In this document: positions 17,455 to 25,888 of the stretch, one piece after another | How positions within the stretch are numbered: position 1 is the stretch's first letter | Layout: each line of letters opens with the position of its first letter | Origin: Streptomyces flavofungini | GTDB taxonomy: Bacteria > Actinomycetota > Actinomycetes > Streptomycetales > Streptomycetaceae | Reading direction: 5' to 3' | Assembly: GCF_030388665.1 (NCBI RefSeq) | Contig: NZ_CP128846.1 | Span: 930,001-994,000, forward strand | DNA: 64,000 bases | Notes under the pieces: generated by a model | What the model saw: only the letters and a program-made list of their open reading frames with translations | Database searches by the model: none | Told to the model about the DNA's origin: nothing | Made by a program: the position numbers and the translations under genes

Positions 17455-18054
17455 GTGAGCGACCTCGTACACACCGCCAGCGGGCCCGTTCCCGTGGAGT
17501 ACCACCAGTTCCTGATCTTCGACCCTGAAGGGCCGGTAGCGGACGAAGACCTGGACGTGTCCGCTAACGGTGTGACCGCCCTCAGCGACGGTCGGGTAGA
17601 GATCCACACCGGTATTCGCAGCGGAGATGTACAAGTCACCGTTGCCGCCTACGGCAGTGCCCCGCAGGCCGACTCCGGCCTCTGGCAGGAGGTTGCGGAA
17701 CTGTCGATCCATAGCCCCTCGGGCGAGGTGGTGGTCGGCGCGCTCATGGACGACCTGGAGGTTGAACTGCCCTCCCTCGCCACCGGTGGATCCGGTCATC
17801 ACCGGCTGCGTATCCATGCCCGGGGTCGCGACACAGCCATCGACCTGACCCCAGACGAGATCACCGAGCACTACATGATCCAGTGCTGGCCCGCACCGCC
17901 CATGCCACCGCGCACCCTGAGCTCCTGCGACCTATACGGAGCGCAGTTGCGCTCGGCTCCTCCAACAGAGGCGCCCGTTGTAACCAAGGACCCACGCGGC
18001 CAGTCCGCACGGGAGCGAGACATCTTGCACCGCTCGCTGGAGAGCGACGGCTGA
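17455..18054 (+). CDS. unknown protein, probable immunity partner of the nuclease
   Basis: Not recognised by family. 199 residues from GTG 17455, 20 bases after the nuclease stop codon. It is acidic, has no signal peptide or membrane segment and is mostly predicted beta (YHQFLIFDPEGPVADEDLDV, GDVQVTVAAYGSAP, VELPSLATGG, HRLRIHARGR). Secreted NucA/NucB-type toxins usually sit directly upstream of a cytoplasmic immunity gene, so position and acidity suggest that role. A strong hairpin terminator follows. If so, it has outlived its toxin. Confidence 0.6.
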   Translation: MSDLVHTASGPVPVEYHQFLIFDPEGPVADEDLDVSANGVTALSDGRVEIHTGIRSGDVQVTVAAYGSAPQADSGLWQEVAELSIHSPSGEVVVGALMDDLEVELPSLATGGSGHHRLRIHARGRDTAIDLTPDEITEHYMIQCWPAPPMPPRTLSSCDLYGAQLRSAPPTEAPVVTKDPRGQSARERDILHRSLESDG

Positions 18055-18063
18055 GATGTCCGG

Positions 18064-18096
18064 ACGGCAAGGCCCAACGCCCTTGGGCCTTGCCGT
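18064..18096 (+). terminator. strong stem-loop terminator
   Basis: A perfect 14-bp stem (ACGGCAAGGCCCAA and its complement) with a 5-base loop starts 10 bases after the stop of the 199-residue gene and is followed by GTTGCG. It probably ends the nuclease/immunity transcript. Confidence 0.85.
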
Positions 18097-18169
18097 TGCG
18101 TGCGAAGAGCGAGAAGCCACCGGAGTATCCCAACGGGCGCTCACCCCGGGCCCCAACTGCACGATGGTG

Positions 18170-18330
18170 CCTTGGCTTCCACAAACCCGTAGTGATCTAC
18201 CCGCCCGACGAAGAGGGCGGCCGACGGATCCGGATCGACGGCACGACCCTCGGCCGGGCGTACGACATCCGCGGCGTCGCCCGATTCATGCAGGAGGCCG
18301 GGCTCCGGGATGGGGACGAGATGCCCCCCG
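18170..18330 (+). pseudogene. fragment of a small streptomycete protein of unknown function
   Basis: The plus frame reads HKPVVIYPPDEEGGRRIRID, then LGRAYDIRGVARFMQEAGL and later LIERRGGGPD. This recalls a short protein family widespread in streptomycetes, but no start with a ribosome site is present. The lower-case family resemblance is from memory. No function known. Confidence 0.4.
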
Positions 18331-18459
18331 CCAGCGGGCCAAATCGCGCGTCCAGGGGTGGTGAGGGTCGAGCAGGTGTGGGTGGAGACGTTCACCGGGC
18401 TGCGGTCCACTCTCCGCTGATCGAGCGGCGCGGCGGCGGCCCGGACACGAAGGACGCCT

Positions 18460-18955
18460 CGCTGCCCAGCCGTTGCGGGCCCACCACCTCGAGCAGCTGC
18501 GGGGCATGACATTCCACGAGGCGGGCCAGACGAGCGTCCACATCCCGGATCTGCTCGGAGAGCTGGCCGATCCGGTGAGCCAGCAGCCCCAGCGTGATCC
18601 GCGTGGCCTGCAGCACCGCCCCCTCGTCGCCCTCCTCGTGACTGCTCAGGTCGGGCAACCCCGCACAGGTATGGAAGAGTTCGGCACTGCCCAGTCCGGC
18701 CGGTTCTTCCCGTAGGGCTGGGTCGGCAGTGATGAGGACGGCCTTGAGCCGATTGATGGCCTGGGTACGGGCTTTGACGGCCGACAGCTTCGTGCGTCTG
18801 TACATCCTGGCGGTTGCACCGGCCCATCGCCCGTCTTGGCCCTGGCTCGCGCCCGCCCACTCAGCGCGGCCCGCGCCGCGTTCTGCGCATCGAGCGGATC
18901 CGAATTGCCGCGCCGACGGCGATCCGCCCGGTCCATCCGGTTCACATCCAACACG
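18460..18955 (-). pseudogene. IS110-family transposase fragment
   Basis: Two minus frames carry an internal piece: RADRRRRGNSDPLDAQNAAR and SGRARARAKTGDG in one, then KARTQAINRLKAVLITADPA, QATRITLGLLAHRIGQLSEQ and ARLARLVECHAPQLLEVVG in the other. This matches the segment after the catalytic DEDD domain of IS110 transposases. Both ends are missing and a frameshift lies near 18790, so it is dead. Confidence 0.75.
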
Positions 18956-19452
18956 TCAACACCCCAACCGTCACAGCATCCTCACCCGGAAACAGGGAGC
19001 ATGCTCAGTCCCAGCTCTTGAGGCATCGTGGATCTGACACCGGCCGATCAAGACGCAGCACACAGGCTGACATCATGGTTCAGGTCGCTTCACGAGCAGT
19101 GCGGCCTCGCACCACCGTGGGCACCACGGAGCAGGGACCAACACACAGGCATTCGAGACCGATCCGTAGCGGGCAGCCGAGCAGCAGCCCTGCTCGCGGC
19201 GGGCATTCGAGTCGCTCACAGACACCGCAGTCAGCATGGCGGACCTCGCCGCTGGCGAACCTTGAGGCCCCCTGCCACGCCTGCTCTGCGGGGCCTCAGC
19301 AACCAACACGTGTCACATTGCTGGCACCAACAGCGGCGACGCACCAGGAACACCAAGCGAAAGAGAAGCAGCCTCCGCCAAGGAGCGACGGCGACCGCAA
19401 GGGGCGCCCTCACGCATCGCCCCGAGCAGCCGTCCCACCACGTCCGCCCAGG
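18956..19452. other. 497-bp gene-poor stretch
   Basis: No gene, repeat or clear site seen. It is the right edge of the relic zone, downstream of the pirin gene. Confidence 0.5.
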
Positions 19453-20418
19453 TCAGCGCACGCGCCCCCGCGGCTTCAGCGGCACCGGCGGCAGCGCGGG
19501 AGCCGGGAGGGGTGCCCCGTCGTACCCCTTCACCTCACCAAACCGCGACCCCGTCATCCAGTCGGCCCGCGCCCGCTCGATGTCTTCCTGGGTGCGCCCG
19601 ATGAAGTTCCACCACATGATCAGCTCCTCCTCGAACGGCTCGCCGCCGAGGAGCATGAGGCTGGCGTCGGAGTCGGCGCGCAGGGGGAGTTCGGTGCGTC
19701 CGCAGCCGAGGTACAGCATGGAGCCGGGGAGGACGGGGACTCCGTCCACGTGGGCCTCGCCGGCCATGGACAGGACGGCGTACTCGAAGTCGCGCTCCAG
19801 CGGAAGGCGTACGTCCGTTCCCTGCGCGAGGGACAGGTCCGCGCCGACGATCGGCGTGTACGTCGTACCGGGTGACTCCGCCCCGTCGATCGCGCCCAGG
19901 AGCAGCTTCGCGCTGACGCCGGGCGCGGTCACGACCGGCAGGTCGGCGTGGTGCTCGAAGTGCGCCTCGGTGTGGCGGTGGGCGTCCGGCAGGGCGACCC
20001 ACAGCTGCGCTCCGTGCAGCAGCCGGGCGTGCGACTTGGGGCTCTCCTCGGAGTGGGAGATCGCCTTGCCCGACGTCATGAGGCCCAGTTCGCGGGGGCG
20101 GATGGTCTGCAGGCTGCCGGTGCTGTCCCGGTGCAGGACCTCGCCCTCGTGCAGCCAGCTCACCGTCTGCAGGCCCATGTGCGGGTGCGGCGGCACTTGC
20201 ATGCCGGGCTCGTCGGCGATGTCGTCGGGGCCGTAGTGATCGACGAAGCACCAGGCGCCGACCATGCGGCGGCCGAGGTTCGGTAGCAGTCGCCGTACCT
20301 CGGTCGCCTCGCCGAGCTTCACGTGCCGTGGGCTGAGGAGTTCCCGCACCGGTTCCGCGACGACGAACCCGCGGCCGCCGCACAGCGCGGGCACCGCCTC
20401 GCGATCAAGATTGCTCAT
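19453..20418 (-). CDS. pirin-family protein
   Basis: 321 residues, ATG at 20418. The bicupin fold shows the pirin motifs: RRLLPNLGRRMVGAWCFVDH, the metal-binding PPHPHMGLQTVSWLHEGEV and SHSEES, followed by the second cupin domain. Pirins bind a metal and act as quercetinase-like dioxygenases or redox-sensing regulators; which applies here is not readable. The C-terminus (MTGSRFGEVKGYDGAPLPAP) is typical of the actinobacterial group. Confidence 0.92.
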   Translation of the reverse strand: MSNLDREAVPALCGGRGFVVAEPVRELLSPRHVKLGEATEVRRLLPNLGRRMVGAWCFVDHYGPDDIADEPGMQVPPHPHMGLQTVSWLHEGEVLHRDSTGSLQTIRPRELGLMTSGKAISHSEESPKSHARLLHGAQLWVALPDAHRHTEAHFEHHADLPVVTAPGVSAKLLLGAIDGAESPGTTYTPIVGADLSLAQGTDVRLPLERDFEYAVLSMAGEAHVDGVPVLPGSMLYLGCGRTELPLRADSDASLMLLGGEPFEEELIMWWNFIGRTQEDIERARADWMTGSRFGEVKGYDGAPLPAPALPPVPLKPRGRVR

Positions 20419-20479
20419 AGGGCACAACTTAGTCCTGAGCAGCCGGGGCGGACAGGCCAACTCCCCGACCCGGGCCCGG

Positions 20480-20508
20480 CCGGCGCCGCCGCCGTGCGGC
20501 GGCGCCGG
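20480..20508. terminator. GC-rich hairpin after PRC-barrel gene
   Basis: A perfect 13-bp stem (CCGGCGCCGCCGC) around a 3-base loop begins 2 bases past the PRC-barrel stop codon, on that gene's strand. It separates it from the pirin gene. Confidence 0.75.
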
Positions 20509-20510
20509 TG

Positions 20511-20876
20511 TCAGAGCTCGGAGCCGCTGTCGAGCGCGGCGTAGTACGCGCCCACCTCGTTCAGATACGCGGGGTCCGTGGTCTCGCTGTCGGTGGTGAA
20601 CTGCGGCGCCTCCTTGACCTGGTCCTTGGAGTGCCCGACCGTCACCGTCCCGGCCTCGCGGTCGATCCGGGTGACGGCCCCGGCCGGGATCAGCACGCTC
20701 TTGCCGAACACCCACACTCCGGTGTCGACGACCAGGTGCTGCCGACCCGGCTGGTCCACGTGCCGGTCCACCTGGCCGATGACACCGTCGGTCGCCTCGA
20801 CCGTGAATCCCGTCATGGGCTCCTGCCCCACCCCCTGGTGGCCGCTGCCGGGCGGATAGGCCCAGATGTCCTTCAC
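20511..20876 (-). CDS. PRC-barrel domain protein
   Basis: 121 residues from a GTG at 20876. Residues about 20-80 form a PRC-barrel: TGFTVEATDGVIGQVDRHVD, LVVDTGVWVFGKSVLIPAG and VTRIDREAGTVTV. The tail (VKEAPQFTTDSETTDPAYLN) is common to streptomycete stress-related members. PRC-barrel proteins bind RNA or partner proteins; no specific role can be given. Confidence 0.85.
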   Translation of the reverse strand: MKDIWAYPPGSGHQGVGQEPMTGFTVEATDGVIGQVDRHVDQPGRQHLVVDTGVWVFGKSVLIPAGAVTRIDREAGTVTVGHSKDQVKEAPQFTTDSETTDPAYLNEVGAYYAALDSGSEL

Positions 20877-21173
20877 CGCATGTGCTCCCTACTACTCGGG
20901 CGGCCGACCGCCGCCTGCTCACGTCAGGTCCGCTGCTGCCACTGGTTCCGTCACGTGCCGCCGGTCGCGGCACGTCCACGGATGTCGCTCAGCGACGGGG
21001 TGCTGAGAGTCGGCTCATTGTCCACCCCGTCGCCCCCTCCGAAGCCGCTCTTCGACGAGTCACCCGATACATCCGATATCCCGTCCCGGGCCGGGCATGC
21101 CACCGGACCCCCCACAGCAGTCATGGAATATTCAACTTTCTGCTGCCGTTGGAGGTGTCCAAGGAGGCACACA
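20877..21173. other. divergent intergenic region
   Basis: It holds the promoters of the PRC-barrel and TPR genes. No palindrome or consensus promoter stands out. Confidence 0.4.
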
Positions 21174-21542
21174 GTGGAGTTCACCTACTTCGACCACGGC
21201 ACCGCGGCCGAGCGCTGGGAGCGCGCGGGCCAGTTCTTCGACGCCAAGGAGTACACGACGGCGGCCCGCATCCTCGCCCCGCTCGCCGACGAGGTCCCCG
21301 AGCAGGTCGCCCCGCGCCTGCTCCTGGCCCGCGCCTACTACCACTCGGCGCAGCTCCGCCGCGCCGAGGCCGAACTGCGCACGGTCCTGGACCTCGACCC
21401 CGTCGAGAACTACGCCCACCTGATGCTGGGCCGCACCCTGGAACGCCAGGGCCGGGACGCCGAGGCGGCGCCGCATCTGCGGATGGCGGCGGCATTGGCG
21501 GGGGAGTTCGCGGGCCAGGGCTCGGGAGAGTTCGCGGGCTAG
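21174..21542 (+). CDS. small TPR-repeat protein
   Basis: 122 residues. The GTG at 21174 is chosen because AAGGAGG lies 6 bases upstream; the frame is open further back with no signal. Residues about 30-110 contain two to three tetratricopeptide-like helix pairs (APRLLLARAYYHSAQLRRAE, AELRTVLDLDPVENYAHLML, GRTLERQGRDAEAAPHLRMA). It is likely a cytoplasmic scaffold or adaptor; partner unknown. The C-terminus ends in a short duplicated GEFAGQGSGEFAG. Confidence 0.88.
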   Translation: MEFTYFDHGTAAERWERAGQFFDAKEYTTAARILAPLADEVPEQVAPRLLLARAYYHSAQLRRAEAELRTVLDLDPVENYAHLMLGRTLERQGRDAEAAPHLRMAAALAGEFAGQGSGEFAG

Positions 21543-21618
21543 GGCTCGGCGCGGGATGCCCGATCAGGGAGCGATGGGCCCGAGGAAGCCGTACCGCGTT
21601 GGCGCGGGACGGCTTCCC

Positions 21619-22112
21619 TCATCGTCGCCCTCCTCCGCGCGCGGGCGACAGAGCGATCACCGCCGCCGCCCCGCACACCCCGCCGCACGCCGCGAAGAGC
21701 GTGCCGGTCCCCCATGCGGCGGCGATCAGTCCGACCAAGGGGAAGAGCAGCGGGCCGAGCCCCAGGGTGCACAGGGACGTCACGGAGGTGACGCGTCCCA
21801 AGTACCGGGGCTCGGTCTCGTTGTGGAGCAGCGCGTTGCCCAGCACCATCCCCACACCCGAGACCGCGCCGAGGGTCGCCGCGCACGCCACGGCGGCGCC
21901 CGCGTCCGGGAGGCGGCCGAGCACTGTGGCCAGGGCGGCGGTGAGGGCAAGCGAGACGACCAGGGTGCCGTGGGCACCCGGTACGCGGGGGATCAGGGTG
22001 AGCGCCATGCCGGTCGCGGCGCCGCCGAGACTGAAGGCCGACAGGATCCAGCCGAGTGCCGCGGCGCCCCACTCGCGCTCGTCGGCGAGCAGGACGAGTC
22101 CGGCGGCCGTCG
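21619..22112 (-). pseudogene. C-terminal half of an MFS transporter
   Basis: From about 22112 the minus frame reads SGPTAAGLVLLADEREWGAA, LGWILSAFSLGGAATGMALT, then several membrane helices to the stop at 21619. Only about five or six helices remain; the N-terminal half is missing and is replaced directly by the 27-bp repeats of the truncated regulator. An internal ATG at 22008 could in principle start a 129-residue peptide, but without a ribosome site this looks like a relic. Confidence 0.65.
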
Positions 22113-22115
22113 GAC

Positions 22116-22250
22116 CGCTGAAGCACCACCAGGCTCGGCCCCCGCCGAAACGCCACCCTGCTCCGCTCCCGCCGAAGCACCACCAGGCTCCGCCCGCGCG
22201 GAAGCGCCACCCTGCTCCGCTCCCGCCGAAGCGCCGCCCTCCGCACCCTG
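22116..22250. repeat. five degenerate 27-bp tandem repeats
   Basis: Units begin at 22116, 22143, 22170, 22197 and 22224, alternating between two close variants. On the minus strand they encode 9-residue repeats of the type GGASAGAEQ / GGASARAEP. They mark the junction between the truncated ArsR-like frame and the truncated MFS gene. Confidence 0.85.
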
Positions 22251-22598
22251 GGTGAGCGGAAACGCCTGGAGGCGCACCGACACGTCGGCGGCGTCGGCCG
22301 CCTCGCTCGGGCGGGTGCGGTAGCGCTCGATGACAGCCGCCACCTCGCCCTTCATCGCGTCGAGTTCATGGGGCGCGAGCCGCAGCGTGAAGTCGCTGAA
22401 CACGGCCGCGGCGAACCACTCGTCGGGCAGCGCCGGGACGGTCTCTTCGGCGGCGCGGCGCAGGGACTCGGCGTGGGCGAGGGCCACCGAGCGTACATAG
22501 GCGCGGCTGTCCGCCGCGCCCTGCGGACCGGCGGCAGCGGGGTCGTGACGCGCCGCCGCGGCGCGCAGCCGCAGCGCACGCGGGGAACTAAAGCGCAT
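22251..22598 (-). pseudogene. ArsR-like regulator lacking its DNA-binding half
   Basis: The frame from ATG 22598 (MRFSSPRALRLRAAAARHDP) carries the C-terminal effector part of a winged-helix ArsR-type regulator: SLRRAAEETVPALPDEWFAA, FSDFTLRLAPHELDAMKGEV, ERYRTRP and VSVRLQAFPLTQ. The helix-turn-helix that should precede it is missing, and no ribosome site is seen. The frame runs on into the 27-bp repeats and then out of frame into MFS sequence. Such regulators normally precede an MFS gene, so the arrangement is a collapsed regulator/transporter pair. Confidence 0.6.
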
Positions 22599-22604
22599 TA
22601 GTTC
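22585..22604. promoter_or_regulatory. near-perfect 20-bp palindrome
   Basis: GAACTAA-AGCGCA-TTAGTTC is symmetric at nine of ten base pairs. It overlaps the apparent start of the truncated ArsR-like frame and lies 100 bp before the GH18 gene. It has the form of a dimeric repressor operator, perhaps of the original ArsR-like protein. Confidence 0.55.
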
Positions 22605-22640
22605 TTGCCGAGCTCTAGCCTGAACCCGTCTCCCTCGTCA

Positions 22641-22679
22641 GAATTGCCGGGACCTGGAACGGCCTTGTCCCGGTAATTC
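22641..22679. promoter_or_regulatory. long inverted repeat upstream of GH18 gene
   Basis: GAATTGCCGGGAC and GTCCCGGTAATTC form a 13-bp stem with one mismatch and a 13-base loop, ending 24 bases before the GH18 start codon and just before its GGAGGAGAG ribosome site. It could be an operator or a 5'-leader hairpin controlling translation. Confidence 0.6.
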
Positions 22680-22703
22680 AGTGAATCTGGAGGAGAGTTC
22701 AGG

Positions 22704-23636
22704 ATGAAGAGACGGAGCGTCCTTCTCGGTGCCCTCGCCCTGACGGTGACGTCGGGTGCGGCGGCCGCGGCCGCGCCCGGTGCCGCGCGGGGCAAGCGGG
22801 TCGTCGTGTACTACCAGACGCAGTACGCGAACGGCAGTTACGTCTCGCCCTTGGGTCTGACCAGGAACGGGACCGGGGTGACCGATGTCCTGGTGGCCGC
22901 GGTGCATCTCAATGACATCAAGGGGCCTTACGCGCCCGTGCACGTGAACGACGATCCGCCGGAGGCCGCGAAGTACGACCAGATGTGGCGGGATCTGAAG
23001 GAGATGCAGAGGCAGGGGGTGCATGTCCTTGCGATGGTCGGCGGAGCGGCGCCGGGGAGTTTCACTCGGCTCGACACTGAATTCGACACGTATTACCCGC
23101 TGTTGCGCGACTTCATTCGGCGGTACGGGCTCGACGGGGTCGACCTGGACGTGGAGGAGCGGATGTCCCTCGCGGGCATCGAGCGCGTCATCGACGCGCT
23201 GCGCGCCGACTTCGGGCCCGGCTTCCTGATCACGCTCGCGCCGGTGGGGTCCGCCCTCAGCGGGGGCGGGAACCTGTCGGGCTTCGACTACGAGCGGCTC
23301 TACCGCGAGCGGGGCGGTGACATCGCCTGGTTCAACGCGCAGTTCTACAACGGCTGGGGCAGCATGGCGTCCACGGCGAGCTACGCCGCGGTGATCCGGC
23401 GCGGGCTGATACCTGCGTCCAAGGTGATCGCGGGCACCCTGACCGACCCCTCCAACGGCGGCAGCGGCTACGTCGCGCCGAGCCGGCTGAAGGCGACGAT
23501 CCGCAGCCTGGTCGCCAGGTACCCGGACATGGGCGGCGTCATGGGCTGGGAGTACTTCAACTCGCAGCCGGGCGGTACCGCGCAGCCGTGGCGGTGGGCC
23601 GCGGAGGTGTCGTCGGCGCTGGGGCGGGGCCGCTGA
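22704..23636 (+). CDS. secreted glycoside hydrolase family 18 protein
   Basis: 310 residues, ATG with a GGAGGAGAG ribosome site. Residues 1-28 are a signal peptide (MKRRSVLLGALALTVTSGAA) with a twin-arginine-like start. The TIM barrel carries HVLAMVGGAAPGSF (the SxGG-type strand) and the catalytic DGVDLDVEE at about residues 144-152, where the final Glu of DxxDxDxE is the acid. Later motifs are FNAQFYNGWG and GGVMGWEYFN. The family cleaves chitin or the chitobiose core of glycans. Absence of a carbohydrate-binding domain and the short length suit an endo-beta-N-acetylglucosaminidase or a compact chitinase. Confidence 0.92.
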   Translation: MKRRSVLLGALALTVTSGAAAAAAPGAARGKRVVVYYQTQYANGSYVSPLGLTRNGTGVTDVLVAAVHLNDIKGPYAPVHVNDDPPEAAKYDQMWRDLKEMQRQGVHVLAMVGGAAPGSFTRLDTEFDTYYPLLRDFIRRYGLDGVDLDVEERMSLAGIERVIDALRADFGPGFLITLAPVGSALSGGGNLSGFDYERLYRERGGDIAWFNAQFYNGWGSMASTASYAAVIRRGLIPASKVIAGTLTDPSNGGSGYVAPSRLKATIRSLVARYPDMGGVMGWEYFNSQPGGTAQPWRWAAEVSSALGRGR

Positions 23637-23697
23637 GGGCCTGGCGCGTCGGGGCGAGTCGGGTCCAGAGGGGGGCCGGGGCGTCGGAGGTCGTTCC

Positions 23698-24072
23698 TCA
23701 GCCCCACAGCGCCTCGCCCCCCGCCACCCCCAGGAATGCCGCGCCCAGCCCCACCGCGACGCTGCAAACGACGTTCGCCGCGGCGGCCAGCGGACGGTGG
23801 CCCTCGGCCAGCCGCCACGTCTCGTGTCCGAAGGTCGAGTACGTCGTCAGCGCTCCGCACAGGCCGGTGCCGAGGAAGAGCTGGGTGTGCGCGGACGCCG
23901 CGCCCGCGCTCGCGGCGCCGGTGACGAGGCCGAGGACGAGGCAGCCCACCGCGTTGACGGCGAACGTGCCCCAGGGGAAGGCGGGGCCGAACCGGGCGCG
24001 CGTCCCCCGGTCGGTCAGGTACCGCAGCGGAGCGCCGATCGCCGCGCCCGCCACCACACACAGCCAGTTCAC
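23698..24072 (-). CDS. crcB: fluoride channel subunit CrcB/FluC
   Basis: 124 residues from GTG 24072, which overlaps the stop of the second crcB gene (GTGA). Four membrane helices, the [10 protein letters not shown] start, the [13 protein letters not shown] segment with the conserved pore Asn, and [15 protein letters not shown]. Fluc proteins form dual-topology dimers that export fluoride; actinobacteria often have two paired genes making a heterodimer, as here. Confidence 0.93.
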   Translation of the reverse strand: MNWLCVVAGAAIGAPLRYLTDRGTRARFGPAFPWGTFAVNAVGCLVLGLVTGAASAGAASAHTQLFLGTGLCGALTTYSTFGHETWRLAEGHRPLAAAANVVCSVAVGLGAAFLGVAGGEALWG

Positions 24073-24560
24073 CGTCTGCCCGCCTTCCGCCGCACCGCCT
24101 GGACCCGCCGCACCGCCAGGACCCGCCGCACCGCCAGGACCCGCGGTGTCGCCAGGGCCCGGCGCGTCGCCACCGTCGCCGCCCCCACCGCCGCGAGCGC
24201 GGTCAGCGGCGTCAGGGCCAGGTGGAGCAGGCCCGTGCCCAGGTGACCGTCGTCGAGGAGCCGCTCGGTGTCCACCGCGTACGTGGAGAAGGTGGTGAAG
24301 CCGCCGAGCACCCCCGTGCCGAGGAACGGCCGGACCAGGCGGTGGACGGGCGTCCGGGCCGCGGCGATCAGCGCCATCAGGACGCCGATGAGCGCGCACC
24401 CCACGGCGTTGACGGCGAACGTCGTCCAGGGGAAGCCGCCCGGCGCCATCGGCCACAGCAGGCCCGCGCCGTAGCGGGCGGACGCCCCGGCCGCACCGCC
24501 CGCGGCCACCGCGGCGAGGACCGGCCACCCGTCGCGCGGCGCCGCCACCGTCCCACTCAT
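24069..24560 (-). CDS. crcB: fluoride channel subunit CrcB/FluC, second copy
   Basis: 163 residues. Motifs: [26 protein letters not shown] and [17 protein letters not shown], all typical. It is co-translated with the downstream crcB by a four-base overlap. The C-terminus is an extra Arg/Val/Ala-rich tail ([18 protein letters not shown]) encoded by tandem 18-bp repeats, beyond the usual family length of about 125. No fluoride riboswitch was recognised upstream. Confidence 0.93.
   Translation of the reverse strand: MSGTVAAPRDGWPVLAAVAAGGAAGASARYGAGLLWPMAPGGFPWTTFAVNAVGCALIGVLMALIAAARTPVHRLVRPFLGTGVLGGFTTFSTYAVDTERLLDDGHLGTGLLHLALTPLTALAAVGAATVATRRALATPRVLAVRRVLAVRRVQAVRRKAGRR
24091..24144. repeat. 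three tandem 18-bp repeats in crcB tail
   Basis: CGCACCGCCAGGACCCGC is repeated three times, the first copy with one T substitution. It encodes the repeated VLAVRR units of the second CrcB C-terminus. Confidence 0.9.
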
Positions 24561-24784
24561 CCGTCTCCCGTTTTCCTGTCCCCGCGTGTCATCCGTGTGC
24601 CGCCCGTGTCCTCGGCCGCACCCACATTGTGGCGCGCGGCGGTGCGTGTGAGGTCACCGGGACGGCTGTGGCGTGCGGAAACTCGGTGGACAACGGATCG
24701 CCCGGTGGGTGGGATGAGGTCTTCGCGGATCCGGTGGCCACGGCCGCCGGGCCGTGTCCGGTCGAGTCGCGTCGAGGAGAGTCC

Positions 24785-25795
24785 GTGTCAACTGGTGGTA
24801 CCGGCAAGCCGTTCGCGTACGAGGAGTACGAGGATCACGACGACTTCGAAGACCACGAGGATCATGAGGAAGACGACGGCGAGGGCGAGGACGGGGACGT
24901 CCGCATCGACGAGGCGCTGGTGCGGCGGCTGCTGACCGCGCAGTTCCCGCAGTGGTCGCACCTGCCGATCCGGCCGGTGCCGCGCTCGGGCATGGACAAC
25001 GTCACGTACCGCCTGGGCGACGAACTGACGGTGCGGCTGCCGCGCTACGAACGCTGGGTCGGGCAGGTCGAGCGCGAGCAGCGCTGGCTTCCGTGGCTCG
25101 CGCCGCAGTTGCCGCTCGCCGTGTCCCGGCCCGTGGCGCACGGGAAACCGGGCGAGGGCTATCCGTTCCCGTGGTCGGTCTGCCGGTGGCTCGATGGCGA
25201 GCCCGCGACGACGGACGGCCTGGCCGATCCGCGCCGGACGGCCGTGGAACTCGGCGAGTTCGTGACCGCGCTGCGGGCGATCGACGCCACGGGCGGGCCC
25301 GAACCTCAGTGGAGCAACGCCTTCCGCGGCGCCCGGGTCGGCGCCGAGTGCGACGCGCTGACCGCCGACTCCCTCGTCCGCTCCAAGATCGCGAAGCTGC
25401 GCGGGACGGTCGACACGGACGCGGTCACCGCCGTGTGGGAGCAGGCCCTGGCCGCCCCCGCGTGGGACCGGCCGCCGGTGTGGCTGCACGGCGACCTCGC
25501 CACCGGCAACCTCCTGTCCGTCGACGGCCACCTCACCGGGGTGATCGACTTCGGCACGCTGGCCGTGGGCGACCCCGCGTGCGACCTGATACCGGCGTGG
25601 ATGTTCCTGCCCGCGGCGGCCCGCGCGACGTTCCGCGAGGCCGTCGGCGCCGACGACGCGATGTGGGCACGGGGTCGCGGGATCGCCCTCGCCGGGTCGC
25701 TGCCGGTGCCGGACGACCCGTTCTTCCAGCAGGATCCGGCCCGGGTGACGACGGCGCTGCGGCATCTGGAGGGGATCCTCGCGGACGGGGGGTGA
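24785..25795 (+). CDS. aminoglycoside-phosphotransferase-family kinase
   Basis: 336 residues from GTG 24785, with GAGGAGA just upstream. The kinase-like fold shows the nucleotide-binding segment SGMDNVTYRLGDELTVRLPR (Lys replaced by Arg in VRLP), the catalytic loop VWLHGDLATGNLL with HGD and Asn, and the metal Asp in GVIDFGTLAVGDPACDL. The family phosphorylates antibiotics or small alcohols; the substrate is unknown. Residues about 12-42 form an unusual tract almost wholly Asp, Glu and His before the domain. Confidence 0.88.
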   Translation: MSTGGTGKPFAYEEYEDHDDFEDHEDHEEDDGEGEDGDVRIDEALVRRLLTAQFPQWSHLPIRPVPRSGMDNVTYRLGDELTVRLPRYERWVGQVEREQRWLPWLAPQLPLAVSRPVAHGKPGEGYPFPWSVCRWLDGEPATTDGLADPRRTAVELGEFVTALRAIDATGGPEPQWSNAFRGARVGAECDALTADSLVRSKIAKLRGTVDTDAVTAVWEQALAAPAWDRPPVWLHGDLATGNLLSVDGHLTGVIDFGTLAVGDPACDLIPAWMFLPAAARATFREAVGADDAMWARGRGIALAGSLPVPDDPFFQQDPARVTTALRHLEGILADGG

Positions 25796-25888
25796 CGCAG
25801 GGGCGTACGGGGTGCGCGGGGCGGCGTCGGCTGTCCCGAGTGACGTGGACAGCGGCCGGCCCTCGTCCCGGACCGCGCCCGCCCCGTC

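Noticed and set aside
14738..19452. integrated plasmid or prophage
   Set aside because: No integrase, replication gene, tRNA attachment site or phage structural gene was found; only IS and toxin relics.
24561..24784. fluoride riboswitch upstream of the crcB pair
   Set aside because: The minus-strand leader was read for the conserved fluoride aptamer pattern and nothing convincing was seen.
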